Shown here piece by piece: positions 47,237-56,802 of a stretch of 64,000 bases of DNA (positions within the stretch are counted from its first letter, which is position 1; each line of letters starts with the position of its first letter). The notes under the pieces are model-generated. The model was given only the letters and a program-made list of their open reading frames with translations, was not told where the DNA came from and ran no database searches. Position numbers and translations under genes: made by a program. The DNA is from an uncultured Neglectibacter sp. (GTDB taxonomy: Bacteria > Bacillota > Clostridia > Oscillospirales > Acutalibacteraceae), in assembly GCA_946554335.1 (NCBI GenBank), contig CAMNSA010000004.1, forward strand, positions 124,001-188,000, in the 5' to 3' direction.

Positions 47237-47917
47237 ATGCTCGTCAGCTTATTTCGCACCGTGATCCTCTATCTGGTCATTCTCACCGGCGTCCGCCTGA
47301 TGGGAAAGCGGCAGATCAGTCAGCTGCAGACCTCTGAGCTGGTGGTCACTTTGCTGATCTCCGAGCTGGCGGTCATGCCCATCGAAAAACGGGACGACCC
47401 GCTATGGAGCGGTCTTCTTCCCATTGCCCTCCTGATTCTCTGCGAGCTGCTGGTCTCTTTTCTGATGCTCAAAAGCGGAAAATTCCGCCAGGTAATCTGC
47501 GGAAAGCCTATTGTGGTGATCGAAAACGGAAGGATCCTGCAAGGGCAGATGCGCAAGCTGCGCATGAGCACGGAGGACCTTTTTGAGCAGCTGAGGCAAA
47601 ACGACATCTTTTATCTGGAGGAGGTGGCCTACGCCATCATCGAGACCAACGGCATGATGAGCGTGATCAGAGACCCCGCCTATGACTTTCTCACGCCGAA
47701 GCAGATGGGGATCCAGGCTCCCTTCGACGGCTTGGAGGTGGTCGTGGTAAGCGATGGAGAAATTTCCGAAAACTCCTTGAAGCTGTGTAAAAAAGACAAG
47801 GCCTGGGCGCTTTCAAGGATCTCGGAAAAGGGTCTTTCCCTTCCCCAGGTCTTTCTGATGACCGCCCGAATGGACGGCAATTTTCAGATCGTCAAAAAGG
47901 AAGAGAGCAAAAAGTAA
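47237..47917 (+). CDS. DUF421 (YetF-like) membrane protein
   Basis: A 226-aa protein of the YetF/YkjA type: three N-terminal spans (about 1-75) and a soluble C-terminal DUF421 domain with GVRLMGKRQISQLQTSELVV, GKPIVVIENGRILQGQMRKL and YLEEVAYAIIETNGMMSV. Relatives in Bacillus (including SpoVAE-associated and YetF proteins) reside in spore or vegetative membranes, without a settled activity. AAAAGGGGGG precedes the ATG. It is divergent from gerA and may be sporulation-linked, but that is inference. Confidence 0.9.
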   Translation: MLVSLFRTVILYLVILTGVRLMGKRQISQLQTSELVVTLLISELAVMPIEKRDDPLWSGLLPIALLILCELLVSFLMLKSGKFRQVICGKPIVVIENGRILQGQMRKLRMSTEDLFEQLRQNDIFYLEEVAYAIIETNGMMSVIRDPAYDFLTPKQMGIQAPFDGLEVVVVSDGEISENSLKLCKKDKAWALSRISEKGLSLPQVFLMTARMDGNFQIVKKEESKK

Positions 47918-48021
47918 AAGCCGGAGCTTCTCCGCTTTTCCCAATTTTTCAAAGGGAGAAACGAAGAGGCCCCGAAAGCTTGACACAGTGTCTTTACTTT
48001 TTCAAACCGGAACAGCCTTTG

Positions 48022-48906
48022 TCAGCTTTTCCACAACAGGGAACAGTCCTCAAACAGGACCTGTACCTTTCCCTGATCCCTGAGCCAGGAAAGATAGGAA
48101 CGCACGGTGCTTCCCACCAGAGCATACTGTTCAAAGCTCATATCCAGTCCATACTCCTCAAGGAGCCGTTTTAAAAGAGTCTCAAAGCACATGGGAACTT
48201 TTAAGAGCTCCTGCATTTTTCCCGAGACCTCAAACACCTTCTGCCGGTTCAGCCTGCACAGCGGCCCGATATCCTCTGCTGCCGGCGCGTGAGCCGGTAC
48301 AAAAAGCTTTGCTTCCATTTTTTCCACGACCTCCAATGTATGAAGGTATTCCTGCACATCATACAGAAAGGAGATCTGATATTTTTGAAGCGTGCTCTCG
48401 CTGCTGACACAGTCCGCGAGAAACACCACATCATCCGCCGTGCGTATCCCGATCATGTCGAAGGAGTGTCCCTTCAGAGAAAGCACCTCCAGCTCTTTGG
48501 GAAATGCCTCGTCAGAAAGCTCTGACGCTTCGCTTTCCTGAGCGAGCAGAAACTTGTGCCTCAGGTCTTTACAGGGGTAACCGCCGTACAAAAAAGAGGG
48601 TTCCAGTACAGGGGCGCACACAAACGCCTTTTCGACCCCTCTGGCAAAGATCTTACAGCCCGTCTGCCGTTGCAGATAGCCGTTTCCGCCGATATGATCC
48701 GCGTGGGAGTGGGTGTTGATGATTCCCTTTAACTGCCAGCAATTTTCCTCCAACAGCTTCAAAAGCTTTTTCCCCGCATCCTTGTCGTTTCCGCTGTCGA
48801 TTAGGTATGCTTCCCCATTGTCTGTCAGGCAGATCCCTATTTTCGCAGGGCAATCGACATAATAAGTCTTCTCTCCGGCTCTTTTGAGCTCGAACATTTC
48901 TCTCAT
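48022..48906 (-). CDS. Metallo-beta-lactamase-fold hydrolase
   Basis: A 294-aa cytoplasmic hydrolase: the zinc motif NTHSHADHIGG (about 64), later His in LKGHSFDMIGI, Asp in VVFLADCVS and His in VPAHAPAAED. Such proteins include glyoxalase II-like thioesterases and lactonases; the extra C-terminal helical domain (about 215-290) is typical of clostridial MBL proteins with an unknown substrate. Either ATG at 48906 or the second Met 9 bases later could be the start. Transcribed in the same direction as dacF, with 45 bases between them. Confidence 0.85.
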   Translation of the reverse strand: MREMFELKRAGEKTYYVDCPAKIGICLTDNGEAYLIDSGNDKDAGKKLLKLLEENCWQLKGIINTHSHADHIGGNGYLQRQTGCKIFARGVEKAFVCAPVLEPSFLYGGYPCKDLRHKFLLAQESEASELSDEAFPKELEVLSLKGHSFDMIGIRTADDVVFLADCVSSESTLQKYQISFLYDVQEYLHTLEVVEKMEAKLFVPAHAPAAEDIGPLCRLNRQKVFEVSGKMQELLKVPMCFETLLKRLLEEYGLDMSFEQYALVGSTVRSYLSWLRDQGKVQVLFEDCSLLWKS

Positions 48907-48951
48907 TCCTCTCCGAAGGCTGTCCGCGCGCCCTTCCTTTTGCCCAGAGCT

Positions 48952-50532
48952 CTACATATCCCGATAATGCTTGACTCTTCTCAAGCGCTTCTGCTTTTTT
49001 CGGTAGATCAGCACCAGCAGGATGTAAACGGCCACCAAGGCCAGCACGACCCCTAAAATGATCAGGAACCAGGAGGAGGTGAACAGCGCGCCGCCCTGGA
49101 CCAAGCCCTCCAGCATCTGGCTTTTCGCCACCGATTCCGCCGCCACCAGCGGGACTGTGGCCACCTTCTCTCCCGCGTAGGAGAGCACCGCGTAGCCGAT
49201 CTGTTCCCCCTTTTTCACCGGGGCCTGAACGCTCTCCGGGATCTCGCAATCCACCGTGATGCTGCTCAGGTTCACGCTTTGGGGCAGCAGAGCGCTGGCC
49301 GTTTCTCCCGCCACCAGCTGCAGAGTATCCTTTTTCCAGGCATACAGCAAATTGACCTCTGTCATCAGGTCTCCCTGGGACGCCAGCGTTTTTTTCTTCA
49401 GCTCCACCAGAGCCCAGCGGAACAGCTCTCTGGCGTCTACCATTTCCCCGTGAAAGCCGGTGGGATCGCCGTCTTCGTCCACATAGGGGCTTCCCAGGGC
49501 CACCGCCACATAGGTGTAACCGTCCGCCGTGGCGGAGGCCACAATGCAGTAGCCGGATTCATTCAGCGAACCCGTTTTGATGCCGGTGGTATAGGTGTAA
49601 AAATACCGGCCCTCGTCCTCATACTGAGAAAACATCTTATTGGTGGAGTAGGCGGTGGGCGGATCGCTTCGCATATTGGTGGGCGCGAGATCATAGGCCT
49701 GCGTGCTGGTGATCTCCGTAAAATTCGGCAGACTCATGGCATAGCGGGTGATCTTATACAGGTCTCTCGCCGTGGAATAATGGTTCTCGTTGTGCAGCCC
49801 GTGAGCATTGGTAAAATGGGTGTTCTCACAGCCCAGCTCCTGGGCCTTTCGGTTCATCAGACGCACAAAAAAGCTGTCGCTGTAATTGGTGGGATCCTGC
49901 ACGGGGCCGTCCTCCCCGTCGGAATCGCCCTCATCGGAGTCCTCATCGGAACCGTCCTGGGAAGAAAGGCTTGAAAGGCTCTCCTCTTTGGAGCTGACAG
50001 AATTTTCCGTCGAAGCGGCCGGGGCTTGAAGATCTTCCCGGCCTTCTCCCCCGCCCACGGCGTTGCCCTCCTGGCTGTCGACGATCTTCCCCTCTTCATA
50101 AAGCTGATCCACATATTTTGCCAGCGTCAAAGCGGCGTCGTTTCCCGAGGGGACCATCATCAGGTAGAGAAGCTGCAAACCGGTCAGCTCTTCTCCCGGC
50201 TGAATTCCCGCCTCCGAGCTGTAGGTGCCCTCCAGCTCATCTACTACGGAATCCGGCACGGTGATCACGGTGTTCTCAATATCCGGAATGGTCTCATAGG
50301 CCACGATATACGACATGATCTTGGTAAGCGACGCCATGGGAAGGGGCTCATCCGGGTTCATGGCATAGGCCACCGCGTCCGTGTCCAGATTTACAAGAAA
50401 CAGGGATTTGCAGTGGGGCCCCCCGTCCTCCTCGTTCCAGGTGTAGGGGAATCCTTCGGCGCGGGCGGAGAAAGAGGCGGACAACAAAATGGAAACGGCC
50501 AGAAAAAAGGCCGTGAATCTCTTTTTTTTCAT
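48952..50532 (-). CDS. dacF: D-alanyl-D-alanine carboxypeptidase (DacF-like)
   Basis: A 526-aa penicillin-binding protein of the S11 family: signal peptide (to about 25), SxxK in MASLTKIM (Ser68, Lys71), SxN in MVPSGNDAA (about 135) and KTG in TGIKTGSLNESG (about 330). A C-terminal beta-domain and a final span (about 490-515, WFLIILGVVLALVAVYILLV) anchor it. Between the SxN and the next core segment there is an acidic, Ser/Asp-rich insert of about 60 residues (about 160-225), absent from typical DacF. It trims peptidoglycan pentapeptides. The ATG at 50532 follows AGGAGAG. Confidence 0.9.
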   Translation of the reverse strand: MKKKRFTAFFLAVSILLSASFSARAEGFPYTWNEEDGGPHCKSLFLVNLDTDAVAYAMNPDEPLPMASLTKIMSYIVAYETIPDIENTVITVPDSVVDELEGTYSSEAGIQPGEELTGLQLLYLMMVPSGNDAALTLAKYVDQLYEEGKIVDSQEGNAVGGGEGREDLQAPAASTENSVSSKEESLSSLSSQDGSDEDSDEGDSDGEDGPVQDPTNYSDSFFVRLMNRKAQELGCENTHFTNAHGLHNENHYSTARDLYKITRYAMSLPNFTEITSTQAYDLAPTNMRSDPPTAYSTNKMFSQYEDEGRYFYTYTTGIKTGSLNESGYCIVASATADGYTYVAVALGSPYVDEDGDPTGFHGEMVDARELFRWALVELKKKTLASQGDLMTEVNLLYAWKKDTLQLVAGETASALLPQSVNLSSITVDCEIPESVQAPVKKGEQIGYAVLSYAGEKVATVPLVAAESVAKSQMLEGLVQGGALFTSSWFLIILGVVLALVAVYILLVLIYRKKQKRLRRVKHYRDM

Positions 50533-50635
50533 GATGTACTCTCCTGACAATTTGTGTTACAATTTTAGTATACTGTAAACCGAGCAAAAAGGAAAGTGTG
50601 AAATTCTTAACTTTTTTCTACAGGAGGGCCTTTTC

Positions 50636-51751
50636 TTGAAGCTTTTTCATACCTCTGACTGGCATTTGGGCCGTATGCTTTACGGCAAGAGCCTCTACTC
50701 CGATCAGGAATATTTCCTTGATGAGATCTTTCTTCCCGCCGCAAAGCGGGAAAAGCCCAGCTGCGTGATTCTGGCCGGAGATGTGTACGACAGGCAGATC
50801 GCCCCGCCGGAGGCCATTCGGCTGTTTGACCGCACCCTCGCCCGCCTGACGGAGCTCTCCTGCAAGGTGGCCGTCATCTCCGGCAATCATGACAGCCGGG
50901 ACCGCATGGCTATTTTAAAGGGAGCGCTGAAAAAAAGCGGAGTCTATTTCTCCACCGAGCTTTCCGATGTGTTTTCTCCCCTCGTTTTGGAGGAGGAGGG
51001 AGAAAGGATACAACTTTTCCTGCTGCCCTATTTTGACCCCGCCGAGGTGAGAGACTATTTCTCCGACGACTCCCTTCGAGGGGAAAGCGCCTGCATGAAG
51101 CGGCTCATCGACGAGCTCATTCCTCTGTTTCTTCCGGACTGCGCCCACATTCTCGTGTGTCACTGCTTCGCCGCCGGCTCCCTCTCCTCCGATTCCGAAA
51201 GCACCCTGTTTGCGGGGGGCTCGGGGGAGGTGCCTCCTGCGCTTTTTGAGCCCTTCGACTATGCGGCCCTGGGCCATCTCCACGGCCCGCAGCGGGCGGG
51301 AGAAAAAGGGCGGTACTCCGGCTCTCCCTTGAAGTACTCGGTGGACGAGGCCTCCCAGAAAAAGTCCTTCGTCTCCCTCTCCCTGAAGGACGGCGTTATA
51401 AGCGAAGAACTGATCCCCGTCGCGCCCAAAAGAGATGTGAAAAGGATCTCCGGCCTTTTTGAGGATCTCCTCAAAAGGGAGGAGCCGCTGGAAGACTATG
51501 TGGAGCTCGTTTTGGAGGACAAGTCTCCGGTCATTCTGGCAGCCCAGCGGCTGGCTCCCCTTTATCCCAATCTGCTGGCGGTGAGAAACTCCTGGAGCAG
51601 CGCCCAGGGCACGGGGCGGGCGAAAAAGCTGCAAAACCAGGACGAGCTTACCGTCTTCCGGTCCTTCTTACAGGATGTGTGCGATTTCACGCCGGAGGAA
51701 GAGGAGGAAGCGCTCTTTCGGGAGCTGCTGAAGGAGGTGCGGGACAAATGA
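50636..51751 (+). CDS. sbcD: SbcD nuclease subunit
   Basis: A 371-aa Mre11-like subunit with the metallophosphoesterase motifs SDWHLGR (about 7), LAGDVYDR (about 46), GNHDSRDR (about 84) and HCFAAGS, AALGHLHGPQ (about 205-215). With SbcC it is an ATP-dependent double-strand exonuclease and single-strand endonuclease that opens hairpins. It starts at a TTG (50636) 8 bases after CAGGAGGG. It overlaps sbcC by 4 bases. Confidence 0.94.
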   Translation: MKLFHTSDWHLGRMLYGKSLYSDQEYFLDEIFLPAAKREKPSCVILAGDVYDRQIAPPEAIRLFDRTLARLTELSCKVAVISGNHDSRDRMAILKGALKKSGVYFSTELSDVFSPLVLEEEGERIQLFLLPYFDPAEVRDYFSDDSLRGESACMKRLIDELIPLFLPDCAHILVCHCFAAGSLSSDSESTLFAGGSGEVPPALFEPFDYAALGHLHGPQRAGEKGRYSGSPLKYSVDEASQKKSFVSLSLKDGVISEELIPVAPKRDVKRISGLFEDLLKREEPLEDYVELVLEDKSPVILAAQRLAPLYPNLLAVRNSWSSAQGTGRAKKLQNQDELTVFRSFLQDVCDFTPEEEEEALFRELLKEVRDK

Positions 51752-54477
51752 AACCGCTGCGGCTATTCTTAGAGGCCTTCGGCCCCTATTTGAGTCCTGC
51801 TGAGCTGGACTTTGCCCTTTTGCGGGACGACCCCCTGTTTCTCATCACCGGCCCCACCGGCGGAGGGAAAACCGCGCTGCTGGACGCCATGTGCTTCGCG
51901 CTGTATTGCAGGGCCACCGGAGGAAAACGGCTGTTTCCCGCCATGCGCTGCTCCGCCGCCCCGGAGGAGACCCCCACCACGGTGGAATTTGACTTTTCCC
52001 TGCTGGGAAAAACCTACCGGTTTCGCAGAAGTCTCAGCGTTCGGACGAACCGAAACACCGGGGAAAAGCGGCTGAGAGACACCCACGAGTGCTTTGTTTT
52101 GGAGGAGAAGGGCTTCACCCTCCTGGAAAGCGGCAGCGAAAGCGCCGTACGAAAAAAGGCCGAGGAGCTTTTGCACCTTACCTGTGAGCAGTTCTCCCAG
52201 GTGGTGGTGCTTCCTCAGGGAGAGTTTCTCCGGCTGCTGCGGGCCGGTTCCCGGGAGAAGGGGGAGATTTTAGAGACCCTCTTCTCCGCCGGGCTCTGGC
52301 GGGAACTGATGGACAGCTTTTCCATGCGGGCCAAGGCTTTGGAAAGCGATGTCACCAGGCTTTCCGTCAAACGGGACTCCCTGCTTGCACAGACAGAGCT
52401 TTCCTCCTGCGAAGAGCTTTCCAAGGCTCTGAAAGCCCTTGCCCAAAAGGAAAGCGCCCGCCGGAAGGAGGCGGAGGCCCTGCAAAAGGAGCTTCGGGAA
52501 AAGGAAAAGCTTCTGCGCCTCCTGGAAGACTTTGAGCGAAAGAAAACAGCTTTGCAAAAGGCCCAAACTAAAGCCCGGGAAAGCGGGGAAAAGCTCAAAG
52601 GCTTACAGGACGCCGCTCCCCTCACCGAAGAGAAGCGCAAGAGGGTCCAGGCTCTTCGGCAGCAGGCCGTTCGTGCCGCCAGAGAATCCACTGCTCTGCA
52701 AAAGCAGCGGGAGGAGTGGGAGCGGCTCCAGGAGCAGAAGAAAAAAGCGGAGGAATTGAGCCGTCAGCTCAAGGTGGAAGAAAAGGCCCTGGAAAAGCAG
52801 CAGAACCTTGGGAAAGAGCTTTCCGAACGGCTTTCCAGGGGCGAAAGCTTTGTCCAGCAGGCCCAGGAAAGCACCGCTTTGCTTCCCGCTCTTCTGGAGG
52901 AGGAGGGAAAGCTTCAATCGATCCTTTCGGCCTTTTCGGAGCTTGACGCCCTTGGGAAAGGCCGCGAGGAAGCAGAAAGAGCGCTGGAAGAACAGGAAAA
53001 GCAGGTACAGGCAAAAAAACTGCTGGCCGACGCCCTCAGTGAGAAGCTGGCCGCAGCGGAGGCCATTCTGCGTGGAAACTCCGCCCTGGCACTTTCCCAC
53101 ACTTTAAAACCCGGGAAGCCTTGTCCGGTATGCGGGTCGCCCACGCATCCCCACCCCGCCGCGGGAGCGGAACACGCCCTGGAGCCCGGCGCAATAGAGG
53201 TTTTGCGTGAGGAGGAGCAAAACGCCCGGCAGGAGGCCTTAAAGGCCGTCTCCCGTCACGGGGTGCTGACGGAATCCGCCGCCAAGGCGAGAGGACAGGA
53301 AGAAAAGCAGAAAGCCGTCACAGAGGGCTTTGAAATCTCCCGGGAGCTGGCAGAAAAAAGGGCGGAGGAAAACAGGGCCCTGCTGGAAACCCACAGGGCT
53401 GCCGCGGGAAAGCTTTCCGCCGCCAGGGAAAGGCTTCTTGCGCTCCAACAGGAGAAAGAGAAGCAAAACGCCCTGGAACGGGAGACCACCCTGCGGATCG
53501 TCGGCTTGACGGCTTCCCACAAGGAGGCTTGCGACGCCTTTACTCAGGCGCAGCGGGAGCATCCCTTAAACGGGGAAGCTATCAGCAGGGCGATGGGCGA
53601 AAAGCAGCAGGAATACCGGCGTCTGGAGCAGGAGGCCGAGGCCCTGCAAAAGGAGTGCGAGCAGGAGGCGGCGTCTCTCAAGGCCGCCCAGGAGGAGGAG
53701 CGCTCCGCGAAGGAAGAGGAAGCGCAGGCGCAGGCGGAATTCTCCGCCCTCACCCCTCCTTGGGAAACTCCGCCGGAGCTCACGGTCCTCTACCGGGAAA
53801 CGGAGGAGAAAAGAGAACAGTCCCTCGCCTTTTCCGAAGAGCTGGGGGAACTGAAAAGCAGGCTCACCCTTTTGCAGGACGCCCTTTGTGCCCTCCAGGA
53901 GACGGAAAAAGAGCTTCACAAGGCGGAAGCCCTTCACCGCCGGGCTTCCAGGCTTTCCCACTCTCTTTCCGGCGTGAACGCCTTTAAGACCCCCATCCTC
54001 CAATATGTGCTCAGCATCATGCTGGATGAGGTGCTGGAAAGCTCCAACCGTTTTTTCGACGCCCTGAGCCGGGGCCGCTACGCCCTGAGAAGGATGGAGG
54101 GCCCCAAATCGGGCCGCTCGCTGGGGGGCTTAGACATTGAGGTTGTGGACGGCTCCTCCATGCTGCCCCGCTCCATCGAGACCCTCTCCGGCGGGGAGCA
54201 GTTTTTAGCCTCCCTGTCCCTGGCCTTCGGCCTGTCCGATGTGGTGCAGAGCCATTCGGGAGCCGTGCATCTGGACTCCATTTTCATCGACGAGGGCTTC
54301 GGCTCTCTGGACACGGAGACCCTGAACACAGCCATGAAGGCCCTCTCTATGATCCAGAAAAGCGGCAAGCTGGTGGGGGTGATCTCTCATGTATCGGAGC
54401 TTCGGGGAAGGATCGGCGCCTGCGTTGAGGTGAGCCGTGACAGCTCCGGATTTTCAAAAGCGCGGATCAAAGGCTGA
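51748..54477 (+). CDS. sbcC: SbcC nuclease subunit
   Basis: A 909-aa Rad50-like SMC-type ATPase. Walker A GPTGGGKTALLDAM (about 31), long coiled coils (about 190-450 and 480-720) on either side of the zinc hook GKPCPVCGSPTHPHP (Cys at about 458 and 461), and at the C-terminus the signature SIETLSGGEQFLASLSL, Walker B DSIFIDEGFGSLD and the His-loop GVISHVSEL. It starts at ATG 51748 within the end of sbcD (ATGA). The length is about average for Firmicute SbcC. Confidence 0.95.
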   Translation: MKPLRLFLEAFGPYLSPAELDFALLRDDPLFLITGPTGGGKTALLDAMCFALYCRATGGKRLFPAMRCSAAPEETPTTVEFDFSLLGKTYRFRRSLSVRTNRNTGEKRLRDTHECFVLEEKGFTLLESGSESAVRKKAEELLHLTCEQFSQVVVLPQGEFLRLLRAGSREKGEILETLFSAGLWRELMDSFSMRAKALESDVTRLSVKRDSLLAQTELSSCEELSKALKALAQKESARRKEAEALQKELREKEKLLRLLEDFERKKTALQKAQTKARESGEKLKGLQDAAPLTEEKRKRVQALRQQAVRAARESTALQKQREEWERLQEQKKKAEELSRQLKVEEKALEKQQNLGKELSERLSRGESFVQQAQESTALLPALLEEEGKLQSILSAFSELDALGKGREEAERALEEQEKQVQAKKLLADALSEKLAAAEAILRGNSALALSHTLKPGKPCPVCGSPTHPHPAAGAEHALEPGAIEVLREEEQNARQEALKAVSRHGVLTESAAKARGQEEKQKAVTEGFEISRELAEKRAEENRALLETHRAAAGKLSAARERLLALQQEKEKQNALERETTLRIVGLTASHKEACDAFTQAQREHPLNGEAISRAMGEKQQEYRRLEQEAEALQKECEQEAASLKAAQEEERSAKEEEAQAQAEFSALTPPWETPPELTVLYRETEEKREQSLAFSEELGELKSRLTLLQDALCALQETEKELHKAEALHRRASRLSHSLSGVNAFKTPILQYVLSIMLDEVLESSNRFFDALSRGRYALRRMEGPKSGRSLGGLDIEVVDGSSMLPRSIETLSGGEQFLASLSLAFGLSDVVQSHSGAVHLDSIFIDEGFGSLDTETLNTAMKALSMIQKSGKLVGVISHVSELRGRIGACVEVSRDSSGFSKARIKG

Positions 54478-54500
54478 GCGATCAGAAAGGAATGGTGCAT

Positions 54501-55199
54501 ATGAAGGTCACTTTTATCATCCACAGCTCGTATCTTATTGAGCTCTCCCACTGCTATCTGCTTTTTGATTACTACGAGGGGGCACTTCCGCCCCTTTCGC
54601 CGGAAAAGCCCCTGTATGTGTTCGCAAGCCACAGCCACCCGGATCATTTTTCTCCGGCGGTCTTCTCCCTTCCCGCCCCCGGGCAGGAGGCCTTCTTCCT
54701 GCTGTCTGACGACATCTTTGAACGGCGGGTGCCGGAAAAGTGGAAGGGCCGCACGGTGATGGCCGCCGTCCATCGGTCCTATCAGGCGGGAGAGCTTTCC
54801 TTTTCCACCCTGCGCTCTACAGATCAGGGCGCGGCCTTCCTCGTAGAGTGTGAAGGAAAGCTGATCTATCACGCCGGGGACTTAAACTGCTGGGCCTGGG
54901 ACAGCGCTCCTCTTTTCCAGCAGGAGGCTGTGAAGGACGCATACAAGGAAGAGCTTTCGGCCCTTTCCGGAAAAGACCTGTTCGCCGCCTTTGTCCCCCT
55001 GGACCCCCGGCTGGAACAGAACTACGCCCTGGGCATGAAATACTTTCTGGAAACAGTGAAGGCAAGCTTCGTGTTCCCAATGCACATGTGGGAGGACTAT
55101 TCCGTTATCCCCCGCCTGAAAGCAGACCCCGCCTTTTCCCCCTGGGCGGAAAAGATCATGGATGTTTCAAAGCCGGGGCAGAGCTTTGATTTGGGGTAA
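54501..55199 (+). CDS. Metallo-beta-lactamase-fold (UlaG-like) hydrolase
   Basis: A 232-aa metal-dependent hydrolase. Its motif ASHSHPDHFSPAVF (about 45) and LIYHAGDLNCWAW (about 118) and PMHMWEDYSV (about 195) supply the metal ligands; the fold is like UlaG-type lactonases and RNase Z-like proteins. Substrate unknown. It follows sbcC by 23 bases. The ATG at 54501 was preferred over the in-frame start 9 bases earlier because AAAGGA is correctly spaced. Likely co-transcribed with sbcDC, though no functional link is known. Confidence 0.85.
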   Translation: MKVTFIIHSSYLIELSHCYLLFDYYEGALPPLSPEKPLYVFASHSHPDHFSPAVFSLPAPGQEAFFLLSDDIFERRVPEKWKGRTVMAAVHRSYQAGELSFSTLRSTDQGAAFLVECEGKLIYHAGDLNCWAWDSAPLFQQEAVKDAYKEELSALSGKDLFAAFVPLDPRLEQNYALGMKYFLETVKASFVFPMHMWEDYSVIPRLKADPAFSPWAEKIMDVSKPGQSFDLG

Positions 55200-55200
55200 T

Positions 55201-55355
55201 AACGCCCTCTCAGGCGCTGCGCGCCAGCGTCTACGCTCCACTCCGGTCAGCTCGCGGCGTGTGTCCCACCGGGGCACGCTCGCTCGCCCCTTACGCTGGG
55301 GAGCCAAGGTCAAGATCCTTGCCTAATATCTAAAATCTAAAGTCTAATATCTAAA
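55201..55355. repeat. MITE-like dispersed repeat, copy 2
   Basis: CTCTCAGGCGCTGCGCGCC..., then GGTCAGCTCGCGGCGTGTGT and a CTAATAT/CTAAAAT heptamer array (55323-55355). The GTCAGCTCGCGGC segment is the reverse complement of one in copy 3, so this copy is inverted. Confidence 0.7.
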
Positions 55356-55356
55356 T

Positions 55357-55396
55357 AAAGGAATCCGCCTGTCCTTTCGGACAGGCGGATTCCTTT
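55357..55396. terminator. Bidirectional terminator
   Basis: A perfect 18-bp stem (55357-55374 with 55379-55396, loop TTTC) directly before the dehydrogenase stop codon, with A and T flanks on both sides. It serves the leftward dehydrogenase and rightward hydrolase. Confidence 0.9.
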
Positions 55397-56420
55397 ATTC
55401 CTGTACATTGATGATCACCTTCATGGTGGTTTCCCGGTTTTCGTCTATGTATTCATAGGCCTTCAGATACTCCCGGAAGGGGAAGTGCTTTGACACCAGG
55501 GGCTTGAGCTGCACCTTCTGCTCTTTCACCAGCTCGATGGCCTTCACATAGTCCTCATTGCGGTACATCATGGAGGTGTTGAGATCCAGCTCGTGGTCGT
55601 TGAGCACGGCCAGGTCCAGGTCGCCCCTGGAGGCGAACACCGCCACCAGAATGATGGTGCTTCCCTTTCTCGCATGGGCAATGGCCTGCCCCATGGTGGT
55701 GTTGTTCCCCGCGCAGTCGTAGATCACATCCGCCTTGTCCGGGCCAAAGGCGGAAAGCACCGCCTCACCGAAATCCTTCTCCCGGGTGTTGACGCAGAAA
55801 TCGATCCCGCACTCTTTTGCCTTACCCAGGCGCACGTCGCTGATGTCCGTGATCAGCACGCTTTCTGCGCCCATGCCCTTGGCGGTCTGCGCCACCAGGA
55901 TGCCGATGGGGCCCGCGCCCAGCACCACGATCTTCTGCCCCGTCACATCTCCTGCCCGGCGCACCGCGTGGACCGCCACTGCCAGAGGCTCGATCATGGC
56001 GCCCTCGTCAAAGCTCATCTCCTCGGGGAGCAGGGTCACCTTCTTCGCGTCCACCGCGAAGTAGTGCGAAGCCACGCCCGTGGTCTGGAAGCCCATCACC
56101 TTCAGCTCCTCGCAGAGATTGTACTTCCCGTGGCGGCAGGGGTGGCACTTTCCGCACACCACCTGAGGCTGAATGGTCACCTTCTGGCCGATTTGAAAGC
56201 CGCTCACTCCCTCGCCCAAAGCCGCGATCTCCCCGGATACCTCGTGCCCCTGGGTGATAGGGTATTTGGTGAAGGGATGCTCGCCATGATACACATGGAT
56301 ATCAGACCCGCACACGCCTATTTTCTGGATCTTCACCAGCACCTCGCCCTTTTGGGGAACCGGCGTTTCCACCTCGCGGAATTCAATTTTCCCTGGAGCT
56401 GTCATCACTTGCTGCAGCAT
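55395..56420 (-). CDS. Zinc-dependent alcohol/polyol dehydrogenase
   Basis: A 341-aa medium-chain dehydrogenase: catalytic zinc ligands Cys in KIGVCGSDIHV (about 37), the GHE motif QGHEVSGE (about 60), the structural zinc cluster VVCGKCHPCRHGKYNLCEE (about 88-106), and the NAD(P) site VVLGAGPIGILVAQ (about 168). It is most like sorbitol/threonine/butanediol-type dehydrogenases; the substrate cannot be fixed. AGGAGGAG precedes the ATG. The -10 of its promoter is probably TATAAT at 56484-56489. Confidence 0.88.
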   Translation of the reverse strand: MLQQVMTAPGKIEFREVETPVPQKGEVLVKIQKIGVCGSDIHVYHGEHPFTKYPITQGHEVSGEIAALGEGVSGFQIGQKVTIQPQVVCGKCHPCRHGKYNLCEELKVMGFQTTGVASHYFAVDAKKVTLLPEEMSFDEGAMIEPLAVAVHAVRRAGDVTGQKIVVLGAGPIGILVAQTAKGMGAESVLITDISDVRLGKAKECGIDFCVNTREKDFGEAVLSAFGPDKADVIYDCAGNNTTMGQAIAHARKGSTIILVAVFASRGDLDLAVLNDHELDLNTSMMYRNEDYVKAIELVKEQKVQLKPLVSKHFPFREYLKAYEYIDENRETTMKVIINVQE

Positions 56421-56483
56421 TTTGTTCTCCTCCTGTATGTATATTTATTCTCTCGTTGGTCTCCCTCGGGAGTCTCTGAGAAC

Positions 56484-56514
56484 ATTATAACATGCTTGAA
56501 TCACGAAGTGATTC
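56484..56514 (-). promoter_or_regulatory. Probable dehydrogenase promoter with palindromic operator
   Basis: Minus-strand TATAAT (56484-56489) and the perfect palindrome GAATCACGAAGTGATTC (56498-56514) covering the -35 position, suggesting a repressor site. The same -10 recurs at 56803 with a degenerate palindrome. Confidence 0.5.
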
Positions 56515-56716
56515 GCGCCTGCGGCGGGCACTCGTGATGATGCTTTCCTCAAATGCCCTGCTTTGCGTCCCGAACATAAGTCTTTACAGATATTATAATC
56601 GCCAAAGGCGCTATCTGCTTTGGAGAAGCCCGGTACTTCTCGGGCTTGTGAGAAAAGGAAACCGCTTCGCGGTTTAGGGCTTCTCTCATATGGTCCCGGA
56701 GGGATCATTATTCATC
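56484..56716. repeat. Structured intergenic repeat, copy A
   Basis: Begins ATTATAACATGCTTGAATC, then after a spacer CGCCAAAGGCG..., CTTCTCGGGCTTGTGAGAA, AAACCGCTTCGCGGTTT and the hairpin ATGGTCCCGGAGGGATCAT. Each block recurs in copy B. Confidence 0.8.
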
Positions 56717-56802
56717 CCTGAGGTGAAACGCAATCATGTTTCAATATTCTCTCAGCTGTCCAAAGCTCCGCCTCGCAGAGCTTTAGGTTACAATGTGAGA
56801 AG

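Noticed and set aside
47029-47259. An N-terminal extension of GerA by 77 residues
   Set aside because: It would run through a terminator-like hairpin; the GTG at 47028 has a ribosome binding site and gives the normal family length.
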